A stretch of DNA of 13,286 nt from Alectryocaccomicrobium faecavium (lineage in GTDB: Bacteria > Bacillota > Clostridia > Christensenellales > Aristaeellaceae): contig DVOT01000068.1 in assembly GCA_018713425.1 (NCBI GenBank), forward strand, positions 1 to 13,286, written 5' to 3'. The position numbers and the translations under genes are program-made. This document shows positions 6,170 to 13,250 of this stretch, one piece after another. How positions within the stretch are numbered: the first letter of the stretch is position 1; each line of letters begins with the position of its first letter. The notes under the pieces are model-generated. The model was not told where the DNA came from. It saw only the letters and a program-made list of their open reading frames with translations, and did no database searches.

Positions 6170-8491
6170 TCAATCCACCTCCATCGCGTAGGAAACCAGA
6201 GCGCGCATGCGCATATACAGTTGGGAAGATTCCATATCGACTTTCATACCGGCGGGCACGGTGAGCCGCCGGGCAGCGTCCAGGCGGATTAAGCCCAATT
6301 CCCGCAGCAGCAGCACGGCCGCAAAGGCGGCGACGCGCGTGGAAGAGCAGGACTGCGCCAGGATTTGCGCCAGGTGTTCATCGCTGTTTGCGCTGCCGCC
6401 CGCGCGCGCATAGGCGCGCGCAGCCCGGTAAAATTCCCGCAGCGCGGGAATGTCGGGAAGGTCTTTCAGCCACGAAGAGGAAAAGCGCCGGTCCAGCCGG
6501 GCGGTACACGCCGGATGGAAGGGCAGATCGAGCGCCACCACCTGGGAATAGCGCACGCCGGGCGTTCCCGCGGGGCAAAAACTCAGCGCGTGGAACGCGC
6601 GCGGATCCGTGGGATAAACGCTACAGAACACATCGATCCCCGGATAGCGTTGCGCCGCCCAAAGCAGAGCTTCCTCCGTGGCGGCAATCAGCAGCGTTCC
6701 CTGGTTGCCCGCCATGTGCGCGTCCAGCGCGTCCAAAGAGAGCACTTCGGGAGCTGATAACGAATCAGTATAAAGCAATTGCGTTAAAATCGCATGCTGA
6801 AGCGCGTAATGTTCCTGTTGAATCGCATTTTTTGCGCCATTTTCGGCAGGCTTCAGCGCTTTCACTTGCATTTGCGGTAAGCGGCGGCCGCGGTATTCGT
6901 TCATGCTGAGGGTATAGGCCACATCGTATTCGCCGCACAGCGCGTCCGCCAGGGCTCCCGCCCGGAAATACACGCCGGAAAGGCTCGCATGCGCGCCGGC
7001 AAAGGAAAATTGCAGGTGCGCGCCATCGCGCCCGCAGCGCCGCAGGGATTGAAAGTTGCCGCGGCTGAGAAACACGGGCGCGGGGTTGCCAAAGCCCGTG
7101 GGCTGCAGGCGGTCGAGAGATTCGATAAAATCCGCGTCCGCTTCCTCCAGCGGCAGGGCGAGGTCGTATTCGCACTCGGGAATGTACGCGTCCGCGTCTA
7201 CTGTGGCAAACAGATGTTCGTCTAGCGCGCGGGAAAACGCCGCGATGTTCTCCGCGGGCAGCGAAAGGCCCGCCGCCTGCGTGTGCCCGCCAAAGCGCGT
7301 GAGGTAACTTTCGCAGGCGCACAGCGCGCGGTAAATGTCCACGCCGGAAATGCTGCGGCAGGAACCCGTGCCCACGCCGTCCCTTAGGGAAATGGCGATG
7401 GAGGGCATGTGGTATTTTTCCGTCAGCCGCGAGGCGGCCAGGCCGATCACGCCCACGTTCCAATCTTCCCCGGCCACCACGATGGCGCGGTGGCTGGGAA
7501 AATCAAAGTCTTTGAGCATGGCTTCCGCCTGGGCGAGGATTTCCTTTTCCAGCGTCTGGCGGCGCGCGTTTTCGGTGTTCAACCGGTCGGCGATGGCGGC
7601 CAGTTCGAAATCGTCGCTGCCCGTGAGCAATTGAAAGGAAAGGGAGGCGTCGGCCAGGCGGCCGCCCGCGTTCAGCCGCGGGCCCAGCTGGAAAGCGATG
7701 GTTTCGGAAAATAGGGGTTTTCCTTCCATCCCGGCGGAGCGCATCAGCGCGGCGACGCCGGGGCGGGGGGAGAGGTTGAGACGCTTGAGCCCGCAGGCCA
7801 CAATCGCGCGGTTTTCACCCGTGAGGGGCACAATATCCGCCACGGTGGCGATGGCGGCCAGATCGATATGGCCAAGCGCCGTGTTCAGGTCGCTCAGCGC
7901 GCGCGCCAGTTGGAAGGCCACGCCCGCGCCGCACAGGTCGGGGAAGCCGTAATCGCCCACGTGGGGATTCACCACGACGCAATCGGGCAGGGTTTCGGGC
8001 GGCTGGTGGTGGTCCGTCACCACCACGTCCATGCCCAGCGACTGGGCCAGCGCAACGAGTTCCGCGGAGCTGATGCCGCAGTCCACGGTGACCAGCAGGG
8101 TATGCTCCTGCGCGAGCGAGCGCACGGCCGCCTCGTTCAGGCCGTATCCCTCGGTGTGGCGCGAGGGCAGGTACACTTCGCACCGCGCGCCCATGGCGCG
8201 CAGTTGGCCGTGCAAAATGGCGCTGGCGCACACGCCATCCACGTCGTAATCGCCGTAGACGACGATGGCTTCGTCCCGATCGACGGCTTTTTGGATGCGT
8301 TCTACCGCTTCCCGCATGCCGGGCATGGTGAAGGGATCGGCGATTTGCGATGCGTCCGGGTGCAGAAAATCCTGCGCGGCCTGCGGCGTGTCGACGCCGC
8401 GCGCGCACAAAAGCCGCCACAGCGCCGGGGCCATTCCGGCGGGCGGCGGGGAATCCGTGCGCTGCGCTGCGCGGCATTTGAAGCGAAGCAT
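6170..8491 (-). CDS. recJ: Single-stranded-DNA-specific 5'-3' exonuclease RecJ
   Basis: A 773-residue RecJ, which digests single-stranded DNA 5' to 3' in recombination, mismatch and base-excision repair, using Mn/Mg ions. DHH-domain motifs: YGDYDVDG at 79-86, VDCG at 136-139, DHH at 160-162 with the following HPxxYP-like NPHVGDY, and NAGGRL at 274-279. The DHHA1 motif GGHTQAAG is at 401-408. An OB-fold region follows (about 430-560), then a less conserved C-terminal extension (about 560-773) as in Bacillota RecJ (near 780 residues in Bacillus). The start at 8491 is first in the operon; GAAAGGAAG lies about 10 bases upstream. The stop abuts the relA start. RecJ next to Rel is a conserved Bacillota arrangement. 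Confidence 0.97.
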   Translation of the reverse strand: MLRFKCRAAQRTDSPPPAGMAPALWRLLCARGVDTPQAAQDFLHPDASQIADPFTMPGMREAVERIQKAVDRDEAIVVYGDYDVDGVCASAILHGQLRAMGARCEVYLPSRHTEGYGLNEAAVRSLAQEHTLLVTVDCGISSAELVALAQSLGMDVVVTDHHQPPETLPDCVVVNPHVGDYGFPDLCGAGVAFQLARALSDLNTALGHIDLAAIATVADIVPLTGENRAIVACGLKRLNLSPRPGVAALMRSAGMEGKPLFSETIAFQLGPRLNAGGRLADASLSFQLLTGSDDFELAAIADRLNTENARRQTLEKEILAQAEAMLKDFDFPSHRAIVVAGEDWNVGVIGLAASRLTEKYHMPSIAISLRDGVGTGSCRSISGVDIYRALCACESYLTRFGGHTQAAGLSLPAENIAAFSRALDEHLFATVDADAYIPECEYDLALPLEEADADFIESLDRLQPTGFGNPAPVFLSRGNFQSLRRCGRDGAHLQFSFAGAHASLSGVYFRAGALADALCGEYDVAYTLSMNEYRGRRLPQMQVKALKPAENGAKNAIQQEHYALQHAILTQLLYTDSLSAPEVLSLDALDAHMAGNQGTLLIAATEEALLWAAQRYPGIDVFCSVYPTDPRAFHALSFCPAGTPGVRYSQVVALDLPFHPACTARLDRRFSSSWLKDLPDIPALREFYRAARAYARAGGSANSDEHLAQILAQSCSSTRVAAFAAVLLLRELGLIRLDAARRLTVPAGMKVDMESSQLYMRMRALVSYAMEVD

Positions 8492-8559
8492 CCTTGGCGT
8501 TCTTCCTTTCTCTTGTACGATTGCGGCGCGTTGAGAATTTGTAGAGAATTCTGAGTAAT

Positions 8560-8565
8560 ATTATA
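8560..8565 (-). promoter_or_regulatory. Candidate -10 element for the recJ operon
   Basis: The minus strand reads TATAAT here, about 69 bases upstream of the recJ start, in the AT-rich part of the divergent intergenic region. No good -35 lies at 16-18 bases: the spaced hexamer is AAACGT. A perfect TTGACA at 8578-8573 is only 7 bases away and cannot pair with this -10. I offer it only as the best available guess for the promoter of the seven-gene operon. Confidence 0.35.
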
Positions 8566-8623
8566 CTATGGCTGTCAAGGCGACGTTTGAGACGGCGAAA
8601 ATCCGTTTTTGACACAAAATGCG

Positions 8624-8651
8624 TTGCGTTTTCGCCACAATACGATATAAT
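8624..8651 (+). promoter_or_regulatory. Candidate sigma-A promoter for the ABC transporter operon
   Basis: TTGCGT at 8624-8629, a 16-base spacer, then a perfect TATAAT at 8646-8651. The start of transcription would fall near 8658, giving a leader of about 97 bases. The leader includes a small GC hairpin (GCGGC at 8724-8728 pairing with GCCGC at 8732-8736) just before the ribosome site AAGGGG at 8741-8746. A TTGACA at 8609-8614 lies too far upstream (31 bases) to serve this -10. Confidence 0.55.
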
Positions 8652-8754
8652 AAGGGCGAGCGGGCGCGGGAAGAGCAAACCTCCCGCTGCCGCGAAGCTT
8701 TGCCGGCAATGCGCGAAACCAGAGCGGCTCAGCCGCGAGAAAGGGGACAGGAGC

Positions 8755-9465
8755 ATGCTGAAAATAGAAAATTTTTCGAAGACCTATCCGGGCGGGAACC
8801 GCGCGGTGGATCATCTGTCGCTGGAAGTGCGCCCGGGCGACGTATTCGGCTTCATCGGGCACAACGGCGCGGGCAAAACCACCACCATCCGCGCCATCAC
8901 GGGCGTGATGGATTTTTCCGAGGGCAACATCTGGGTGGACGGGGAATCCGTGCGCGAAAACCCGCTGGCCTGCAAGCGCAAAATCGCCTTTGTGCCGGAT
9001 AACCCGGATCTATACGATTATCTCACGGGCATCCAATACCTCAATTTCGTGGCGGACATTTTCGGCATGGACGCGTCCGCGCGCGAGAGCCAGATTCGCC
9101 GCTATGCGCAACTGTTCGAAATGACAGGCGCGCTGGGCGATTTGGTCAGCTCTTATTCGCACGGCATGAAGCAGCGCCTGGCGCTCATCGCCGCCTTTAT
9201 GCACGAGCCACGCCTGTTGGTGTTCGACGAGCCGTTTGTGGGGCTGGATCCCTCCGCCGTGCACACCGTGAAACAATTGATGCAGGAATTTTGCGCGCGC
9301 GGCGCGGCGGTGTTCTTTTCCACGCACGTGTTGGATGTGGCGGAAAAGCTGTGCAACCGCGTGGGCATCATCCGCGCGGGCAGGCTCGTGGCCTGCGGCG
9401 ATATCGAAGCGGTGAAGGGCGACCAGTCGCTGGAGGAAGTTTTCCTCGAATTGCAGGAAAAGTGA
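8755..9465 (+). CDS. ABC transporter ATP-binding protein
   Basis: A 236-residue ABC ATPase that should power the permease encoded 11 bases downstream. Walker A GHNGAGKT at 35-42, signature SYSHGMKQR at 133-141, Walker B LLVFDEP at 154-160 followed by GLDP, and the switch histidine His191 in STHVLD are all present. The region where many ABC proteins have the Q-loop glutamine reads VPDNPDLYDYL at 80-90, a form common in EcsA-like and other export-type (ABC-2) subunits. The start chosen is ATG 8755, with AAGGGG 8 bases upstream; the open frame extends further left but only into the promoter and leader. The closest functional label is ABC-2/EcsA-type ATPase; the substrate cannot be read from this subunit. 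Confidence 0.95.
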   Translation: MLKIENFSKTYPGGNRAVDHLSLEVRPGDVFGFIGHNGAGKTTTIRAITGVMDFSEGNIWVDGESVRENPLACKRKIAFVPDNPDLYDYLTGIQYLNFVADIFGMDASARESQIRRYAQLFEMTGALGDLVSSYSHGMKQRLALIAAFMHEPRLLVFDEPFVGLDPSAVHTVKQLMQEFCARGAAVFFSTHVLDVAEKLCNRVGIIRAGRLVACGDIEAVKGDQSLEEVFLELQEK

Positions 9466-9476
9466 GGCGAGCGGCC

Positions 9477-11093
9477 ATGAAAGCATTTTGGGTTTTGACA
9501 AAATTGCAGCTGCTGCAGGCATATTCGCTCAATCCGCTCATCCAGGGCAAAAAGTGGGGCAAGCTATTGGGCTTTGGTGTGCTGGGGCTGTATCTCATCG
9601 GCATTTTTGCCTTTGTGGTGTACTTTTTCGCGGAGGGGATCGTGCGGGCCTTCGCGGCGCTGGGCGCTTTGGAAGCGTTCCCGCCGCTCATCGCGGCGCT
9701 GGTGTGCGTGAGCACGTTGGTATTTTCCATTTATCGCGCGTCCACCATGTTGTTTTCCGCGCGCGAACTGGAAATTACGCTGGCCATGCCGGTGCGGCTG
9801 TCCGCCATCGTCGCTTCGCGCGTGATGGGGCTGTACCTGGCCAATTTGCCCTTTGCCCTGATGGTGACGATTCCGGCGATTGTGCCCTACATTCGCGCCG
9901 CCCAGCCGGGCGCGCTCTTCTACCCGATTTTTGTCGTTTGCACGCTGGCCGCGCCGCTGGTTCCCGTGGTGCTGGCCGCGATTGTGGGCGCGCTGGTCGC
10001 CTTTGCCTCGTCCCGCTTCCGCGCGGCAAAATACGTCAACATGCTGCTATTGGTGGCGGTGTCGCTGGGCGCGATGTATTTCTCCTTCACCATCAACGCC
10101 AATCCCGAGGCCATGGCGTCGCTGGATCTGGGCGCGGTGGGCGAAACGCTGTCGCGCGCCATTTCCCGCATATATCCCTTGTCGGAACTGTATGCGCGGG
10201 CGGTGGCGCGCGGCGATGCGCTGGCGTTTCTCGGCTATGTGGGCGTTTCCGCGCTGGTATTTGCGGCGTTTGCCTTTGCGCTGGGCCGGGTGTTCCTGCC
10301 GGTGTGCACGTCCATCCATTCCCAGCGCCGTTCGGCCCGGCGCTACCAGCTGGGCGCCATGAAGCGCTCCGGCGTTTTGAAAACGCTGATGCTGCGCGAA
10401 TGGCGGCACCTTACGGCCGTGCCCATGTGGATTTTCAATTCCCTGTTCGGCCTGCTGCTGGCCCTGATCGGCGGCGTGCTGTTGCTGATCAACAAAAACG
10501 CGGTGCTCGCCTTTATGGCGCAGGAATTCGCGCCGCAGTTGGGCGTGGATTTGCCGCTGGGCGCGATGCTTTCCATGGTGCTTTCCTGGCTGGTTTCCAT
10601 GTCGTGCCTCACGGGCTGCACCATTTCCCTGGAGGGGCGCACGCTTTGGCAACTCAAGTCGCTGCCGGTTTCGGGGCGCGACGTGTTTGCCGCCAAGGTG
10701 CTGCTCAACCTCCTGCTGTGCGCGCCGGTTTCGCTGGCTGTGGGCGTGCTGGCGGGGGTTGCCGTGGGCGTTTCCGGCGCGCTGGATTGGCTCTGGCTGC
10801 TGCTCACGCCCTGCGCGTATCTGGTTTTGATCGTGCTGGTGGGGCTGCTGGGGAACATCCGTTGGCATCGCTACGACTGGACGAATGAAACCGTCGTCAT
10901 CAAGCAGAGCCTGGGCGCGATGCTGCCGGTGCTGGTGTCTATGCTTACCACGCTGCCGGTGGTCTATTTTCTCGCCGTGGCGGAGGACGCGAACGCGCTG
11001 ATGGGCGCGATTACCTTGGCGCTGGTGGCGATCGATCTGTTCCTCGCCGCGCTGCTGCGCAAAAAGGCCGGGCGCTGGTACGCCAGCCTGTAA
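9477..11093 (+). CDS. ABC-2-type transporter permease, large multi-spanning
   Basis: A 538-residue membrane protein, the likely partner of the ATPase just upstream. I count about 11-12 hydrophobic segments in two clusters (roughly 30-52, 68-86, 107-137, 147-177, 186-206, 252-275, then 318-338, 362-382, 408-432, 438-460, 480-502, 508-527), separated by a basic cytoplasmic stretch at 281-312 (HSQRRSARRYQLGAMKRSG). Each half carries a similar cytoplasmic segment after a hydrophobic stretch (ARELEITLAMPV at 95-106; GRTLWQLKSLPVS at 387-399), suggesting an internal duplication. Size and layout fit the group of about 540-residue permeases found with EcsA-like ATPases in Bacillota. It starts at ATG 9477, 11 bases after the ATPase stop, with a modest GAGGCGAG site. 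Substrate unknown; export of a peptide, lipid or drug is possible. Confidence 0.9.
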   Translation: MKAFWVLTKLQLLQAYSLNPLIQGKKWGKLLGFGVLGLYLIGIFAFVVYFFAEGIVRAFAALGALEAFPPLIAALVCVSTLVFSIYRASTMLFSARELEITLAMPVRLSAIVASRVMGLYLANLPFALMVTIPAIVPYIRAAQPGALFYPIFVVCTLAAPLVPVVLAAIVGALVAFASSRFRAAKYVNMLLLVAVSLGAMYFSFTINANPEAMASLDLGAVGETLSRAISRIYPLSELYARAVARGDALAFLGYVGVSALVFAAFAFALGRVFLPVCTSIHSQRRSARRYQLGAMKRSGVLKTLMLREWRHLTAVPMWIFNSLFGLLLALIGGVLLLINKNAVLAFMAQEFAPQLGVDLPLGAMLSMVLSWLVSMSCLTGCTISLEGRTLWQLKSLPVSGRDVFAAKVLLNLLLCAPVSLAVGVLAGVAVGVSGALDWLWLLLTPCAYLVLIVLVGLLGNIRWHRYDWTNETVVIKQSLGAMLPVLVSMLTTLPVVYFLAVAEDANALMGAITLALVAIDLFLAALLRKKAGRWYASL

Positions 11094-11103
11094 GGAGTTT
11101 GTG

Positions 11104-12111
11104 GTGAAAAAACGCTATTGGTTGTGGAACGCGCTCATTTTGGCGCTGGTATTCGGGTTCACCGCGTGGAGCATCGCCAAGGAACAGAACTTTGCGCTGC
11201 TCCCACGGGCGTTTGCCCTCATGCGGGTGGAATATATCGTCGCGGGCGCGCTGCTCTCCCTGTGGTATGTATTGTGCGAGTCCATCATTCTCAAGCTCAT
11301 GTTCTGGCGGGAAAAGCGCCGCGTTTCCTTTTTGAGCTGCTCGCGGTATTCGTTCATCGGCTATTTTTTCAGCGCGATCACGCCTTCGGCCTCTGGCGGC
11401 CAGCCGGTGGAAATCTATTATATGAACCGCGATGGCATTCCGGTTTCCACCTCCACGCCCATGCTGATGGTGACCACGATTTTGTATAAGATCGTGCTGG
11501 TGGCGCTGGGCGTCGTGTTTATGGCAGTGGGGCGCGACCGCATGCTGGCGGCGCTTTCGCATTCCCTGTGGCTGTTTGTGCTGGGTTTTGTGCTCAACGC
11601 GCTGTTCATCGCGTTCGTGCTGGCGCTTTTGTTCAAGCCCGCGCTGGTGCGGCGCTTTATGCACTGGCTGTTTGGCCTGCGCCCCCTGCGCCGCCACGAT
11701 AAAATGCGCGAACGGGCCGTCGCCTTCGCGGAAAAGTACCATGAAAGCTGCGAGCTTTTCACCAGCCGCTGGAAAGACGCGCTCGCCTGGCTATTGGTTT
11801 CGCTTTTGCAGCGCTGCATTTATCTCTTTTTGCCCTATCTGGTGTATCGCGCCTTTGGCATGAGCGGGCATTCGGCGCTGGAAATCATGCTGCTGCAGGG
11901 CCTGATCGCCATATCGGTGGATATGCTGCCCCTGCCGGGCGGCATGGGCGCGAGCGAGCATCTGTTTATGGAATTCTTTTTGCCCGTGTTTGGCGCTTCG
12001 CTGGCCTTGCCCGGCATGCTCGCTTCGCGCGTGCTGGTGTTCTATTTCCCGCTGGTGGTTTCCGCGCTGGTCACGGTGTGGTCGCATTTCCGCGCGCGGC
12101 GGAGAGAGTAG
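11104..12111 (+). CDS. Flippase-like / lysylphosphatidylglycerol synthase TM-region family protein
   Basis: A 335-residue polytopic protein of the LPG_synthase_TM (UPF0104) family, the membrane half of MprF-like proteins, here without the catalytic aminoacyl-transferase domain. Two family hallmarks are visible: AITPSASGGQPVEIYYM at 91-107 and LPLPGGMGASE at 275-285. There are about 7-8 hydrophobic segments (near 8-22, 45-65, 80-92, 117-143, 155-177, 226-250, 260-277, 305-326). Proteins of this kind are thought to flip lipids or carry glycolipid intermediates. AAGGAG (11092-11097) overlaps the permease stop. The second of two tandem GTG codons (11104) sits 6 bases from it and is preferred; GTG 11101 would add one residue at only 3 bases. 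The close packing suggests one envelope-related operon with the ABC genes, but the family match does not reveal the lipid. Confidence 0.88.
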   Translation: MKKRYWLWNALILALVFGFTAWSIAKEQNFALLPRAFALMRVEYIVAGALLSLWYVLCESIILKLMFWREKRRVSFLSCSRYSFIGYFFSAITPSASGGQPVEIYYMNRDGIPVSTSTPMLMVTTILYKIVLVALGVVFMAVGRDRMLAALSHSLWLFVLGFVLNALFIAFVLALLFKPALVRRFMHWLFGLRPLRRHDKMRERAVAFAEKYHESCELFTSRWKDALAWLLVSLLQRCIYLFLPYLVYRAFGMSGHSALEIMLLQGLIAISVDMLPLPGGMGASEHLFMEFFLPVFGASLALPGMLASRVLVFYFPLVVSALVTVWSHFRARRRE

Positions 12112-12279
12112 GAAAGCGGGAAGGGAGAAAACGGCTTCGGCGGATAGAATTGCCTGGGGCAATCCCGGTTGCTATATAAGAGCCCCAAGACCGAGGCAGC
12201 CCGAAACGAGTTGTCAAGGACTTTTTAATCAAATTCACGAAAAAGTCACAAACAAGCGCCTCTTTTTCGCCCGGACGAG

Positions 12280-12308
12280 TTTACTTTCCCCGGCACATGG
12301 GATATAAT
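12280..12308 (+). promoter_or_regulatory. Sigma-A-type promoter of the toxin-antitoxin pair
   Basis: TTTACT at 12280-12285 (four of six matches to TTGACA), a 17-base spacer, and a perfect TATAAT at 12303-12308. It lies 54 bases before the antitoxin start. Between the -10 and the ribosome site AAAGGG are two overlapping 10-base palindromes, AACTTGAGTT (12327-12336) and TTCTAAAGAA (12335-12344), which could be an operator, since antitoxins of this class usually repress their own promoter. Confidence 0.65.
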
Positions 12309-12361
12309 ATAAGCAGAGATAAAGAAAACTTGAGTTCTAAAGAATAGAAAGGGCGACTTGT

Positions 12362-12619
12362 ATGAATTTGGCGAAAATCTCTGCAAACGGTCAAATCACT
12401 GTGCCGGTAGAAATCAGGCGGCAGCTTGGTCTGAAATCCGGCGATAAAATCCTGTTCCTCCAGAAGCAGAATGGAGAGATCGTTGTCAGCAACGCCTCCG
12501 CTGCGGCCATCCGAAAAGCACAGGCCGCCTTTTCCGGGGCTGCTGATGCGCTGGGCGTATCCAGCGAGGAGGATATTCAGGCGCTTGTAGACGAAGTGCG
12601 TTATGGAAAGGGACGGTAA
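12362..12619 (+). CDS. AbrB/MazE/SpoVT-family antitoxin
   Basis: An 85-residue protein with a swapped-hairpin AbrB DNA-binding domain at 1-47: KISANGQITVPVEIRRQLGL followed by KSGDKILFLQKQNGEIVV. The NGQITVP turn and the RRQLGLKSGD segment are classic for the family. The helical, charged tail (about 48-85) is where such antitoxins normally grip their toxin. The gene for a PIN-domain protein starts 1 base after its stop, so this is the antitoxin of a type II pair that probably also represses the shared promoter. AAAGGG lies 9 bases upstream of the ATG. Base use is less GC-rich than in the genes to the left. The alternative, a free-standing transition-state regulator, is less likely given the neighbour. 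Confidence 0.93.
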   Translation: MNLAKISANGQITVPVEIRRQLGLKSGDKILFLQKQNGEIVVSNASAAAIRKAQAAFSGAADALGVSSEEDIQALVDEVRYGKGR

Positions 12620-12620
12620 A

Positions 12621-13019
12621 ATGCGGATATTGGTAGACACAAACATTCTGTTTTCCGCATTGGTCTTTCCCCGTTCCAAACCGGCGCGGGCGTTGCTCTA
12701 CATCGCAGACAATCACGAAATAGTCCTGTGTGACCGCAACATCGCGGAGCTGCGGGATATTCTCGGACGGAAAGCGCCAAAGTATCTCCCGGATGCCGAA
12801 GTGCTGCTGGCAGAGATGTCCTATGAGTTAATTCCTGCGGTAGACCATGCGGAAAAGCTGATACGAGATGCAAAAGACCAGCCGATCTTAAACGCGGCCA
12901 TTGTGTCGGATGTGGATATTATCCTCACCGGCGATAAAGACTTTTTAAGTCTGGATATGGAACATCCAAAGTGCATGACCGTCGCACAATTTCTCGAAAG
13001 TGAAGGCGTGGAGGATTGA
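12621..13019 (+). CDS. PIN-domain ribonuclease toxin (putative toxin component, PIN family)
   Basis: A 132-residue PIN-domain protein, expected to be a Mg-dependent endoribonuclease toxin held in check by the upstream antitoxin. Acidic active-site positions are in place: Asp6 in MRILVDTNIL, Glu43 in RNIAEL, Asp86 in KDQPILNAA and Asp105 in LTGDKDF. The opening and the GDKDFLSL element match the PIN family annotated as a toxin-antitoxin component (COG1569-like) rather than compact VapC. The ATG at 12621, preceded by AAAGGGA with an 8-base gap, is preferred over the in-frame ATG at 12603, which lies inside the antitoxin gene and has no clear ribosome site. First-line GC is 24 of 60 bases at 12601-12660, against 40 of 60 at 8821-8880 in the ABC ATPase. 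RNA target unknown. Confidence 0.92.
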   Translation: MRILVDTNILFSALVFPRSKPARALLYIADNHEIVLCDRNIAELRDILGRKAPKYLPDAEVLLAEMSYELIPAVDHAEKLIRDAKDQPILNAAIVSDVDIILTGDKDFLSLDMEHPKCMTVAQFLESEGVED

Positions 13020-13164
13020 CCTCTGCGCCTTTTCTCCTGGCATGGAAAGGGCCGGAAGCCTGTTTGATCGACGCCTTGGCGGCGGTCTGTTTGTCGTACT
13101 CATTTTTCTTCCTGCCTCTTCACCAACTTTTTAAAAACAGAAGACCTTTGAGTGAAACATTGAC

Positions 13165-13228
13165 TTTATCAATATACTGAAAGCGCGAAAGGACCAAAGC
13201 CCTTTCGCGCTCAGAGTATTGACAAAGT
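13165..13228. repeat. Long imperfect inverted repeat
   Basis: The core arms AGCGCGAAAGG (13184-13194) and CCTTTCGCGCT (13201-13211) are perfect 11-base complements around a short loop. Pairing continues outward: ACTTTATCAATATACTG (13165-13181) against CAGAGTATTGACAAAGT (13212-13228) matches at 14 of 17 positions, with two unpaired bases next to the core. The whole would fold into a hairpin with arms of about 28-30 bases. It begins 146 bases after the toxin gene stop. There is no T-run on either side, so it is not a simple terminator; it could be a miniature mobile element, a recombination site or a transcript-stabilising hairpin. Confidence 0.7.
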
Positions 13229-13250
13229 AGCGGAAGAACAGGGCTTAAAT

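Noticed and set aside
8573..8578. Perfect minus-strand TTGACA upstream of recJ as a -35 element
   Set aside because: The only good TATAAT lies 7 bases away and the hexamer at 17 bases (CTCAGA) is not -10-like.
9488..10888. Long alternative plus-strand frame inside the permease gene
   Set aside because: The overlapping permease frame has coherent membrane segments, a good start and operon spacing; this frame gives a glycine/arginine-rich product typical of a shadow frame.
12149..12163. Perfect small hairpin ATTGCC-TGG-GGCAAT after the flippase-like gene, considered as an operon terminator
   Set aside because: The 6-base stem has a 3-base loop and is followed by CCCGGTTGC rather than a T-run; competing pairings with the next bases are possible.
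12238..12269. Inverted pair CGAAAAAG / CTTTTTCG before the toxin-antitoxin promoter
   Set aside because: The 16-base loop and low-complexity arms make chance pairing likely; no clear role as terminator or operator.
12945..13103. Minus-strand 52-codon frame starting at 13103 with an AGGAAG site, overlapping the toxin gene end
   Set aside because: It is antisense to the PIN gene for half its length, is arginine- and proline-rich without any recognisable domain, and looks like a chance frame. Another minus-strand frame over 13020-13130 has a more protein-like composition but lacks a start and is broken, so at most it is gene debris.
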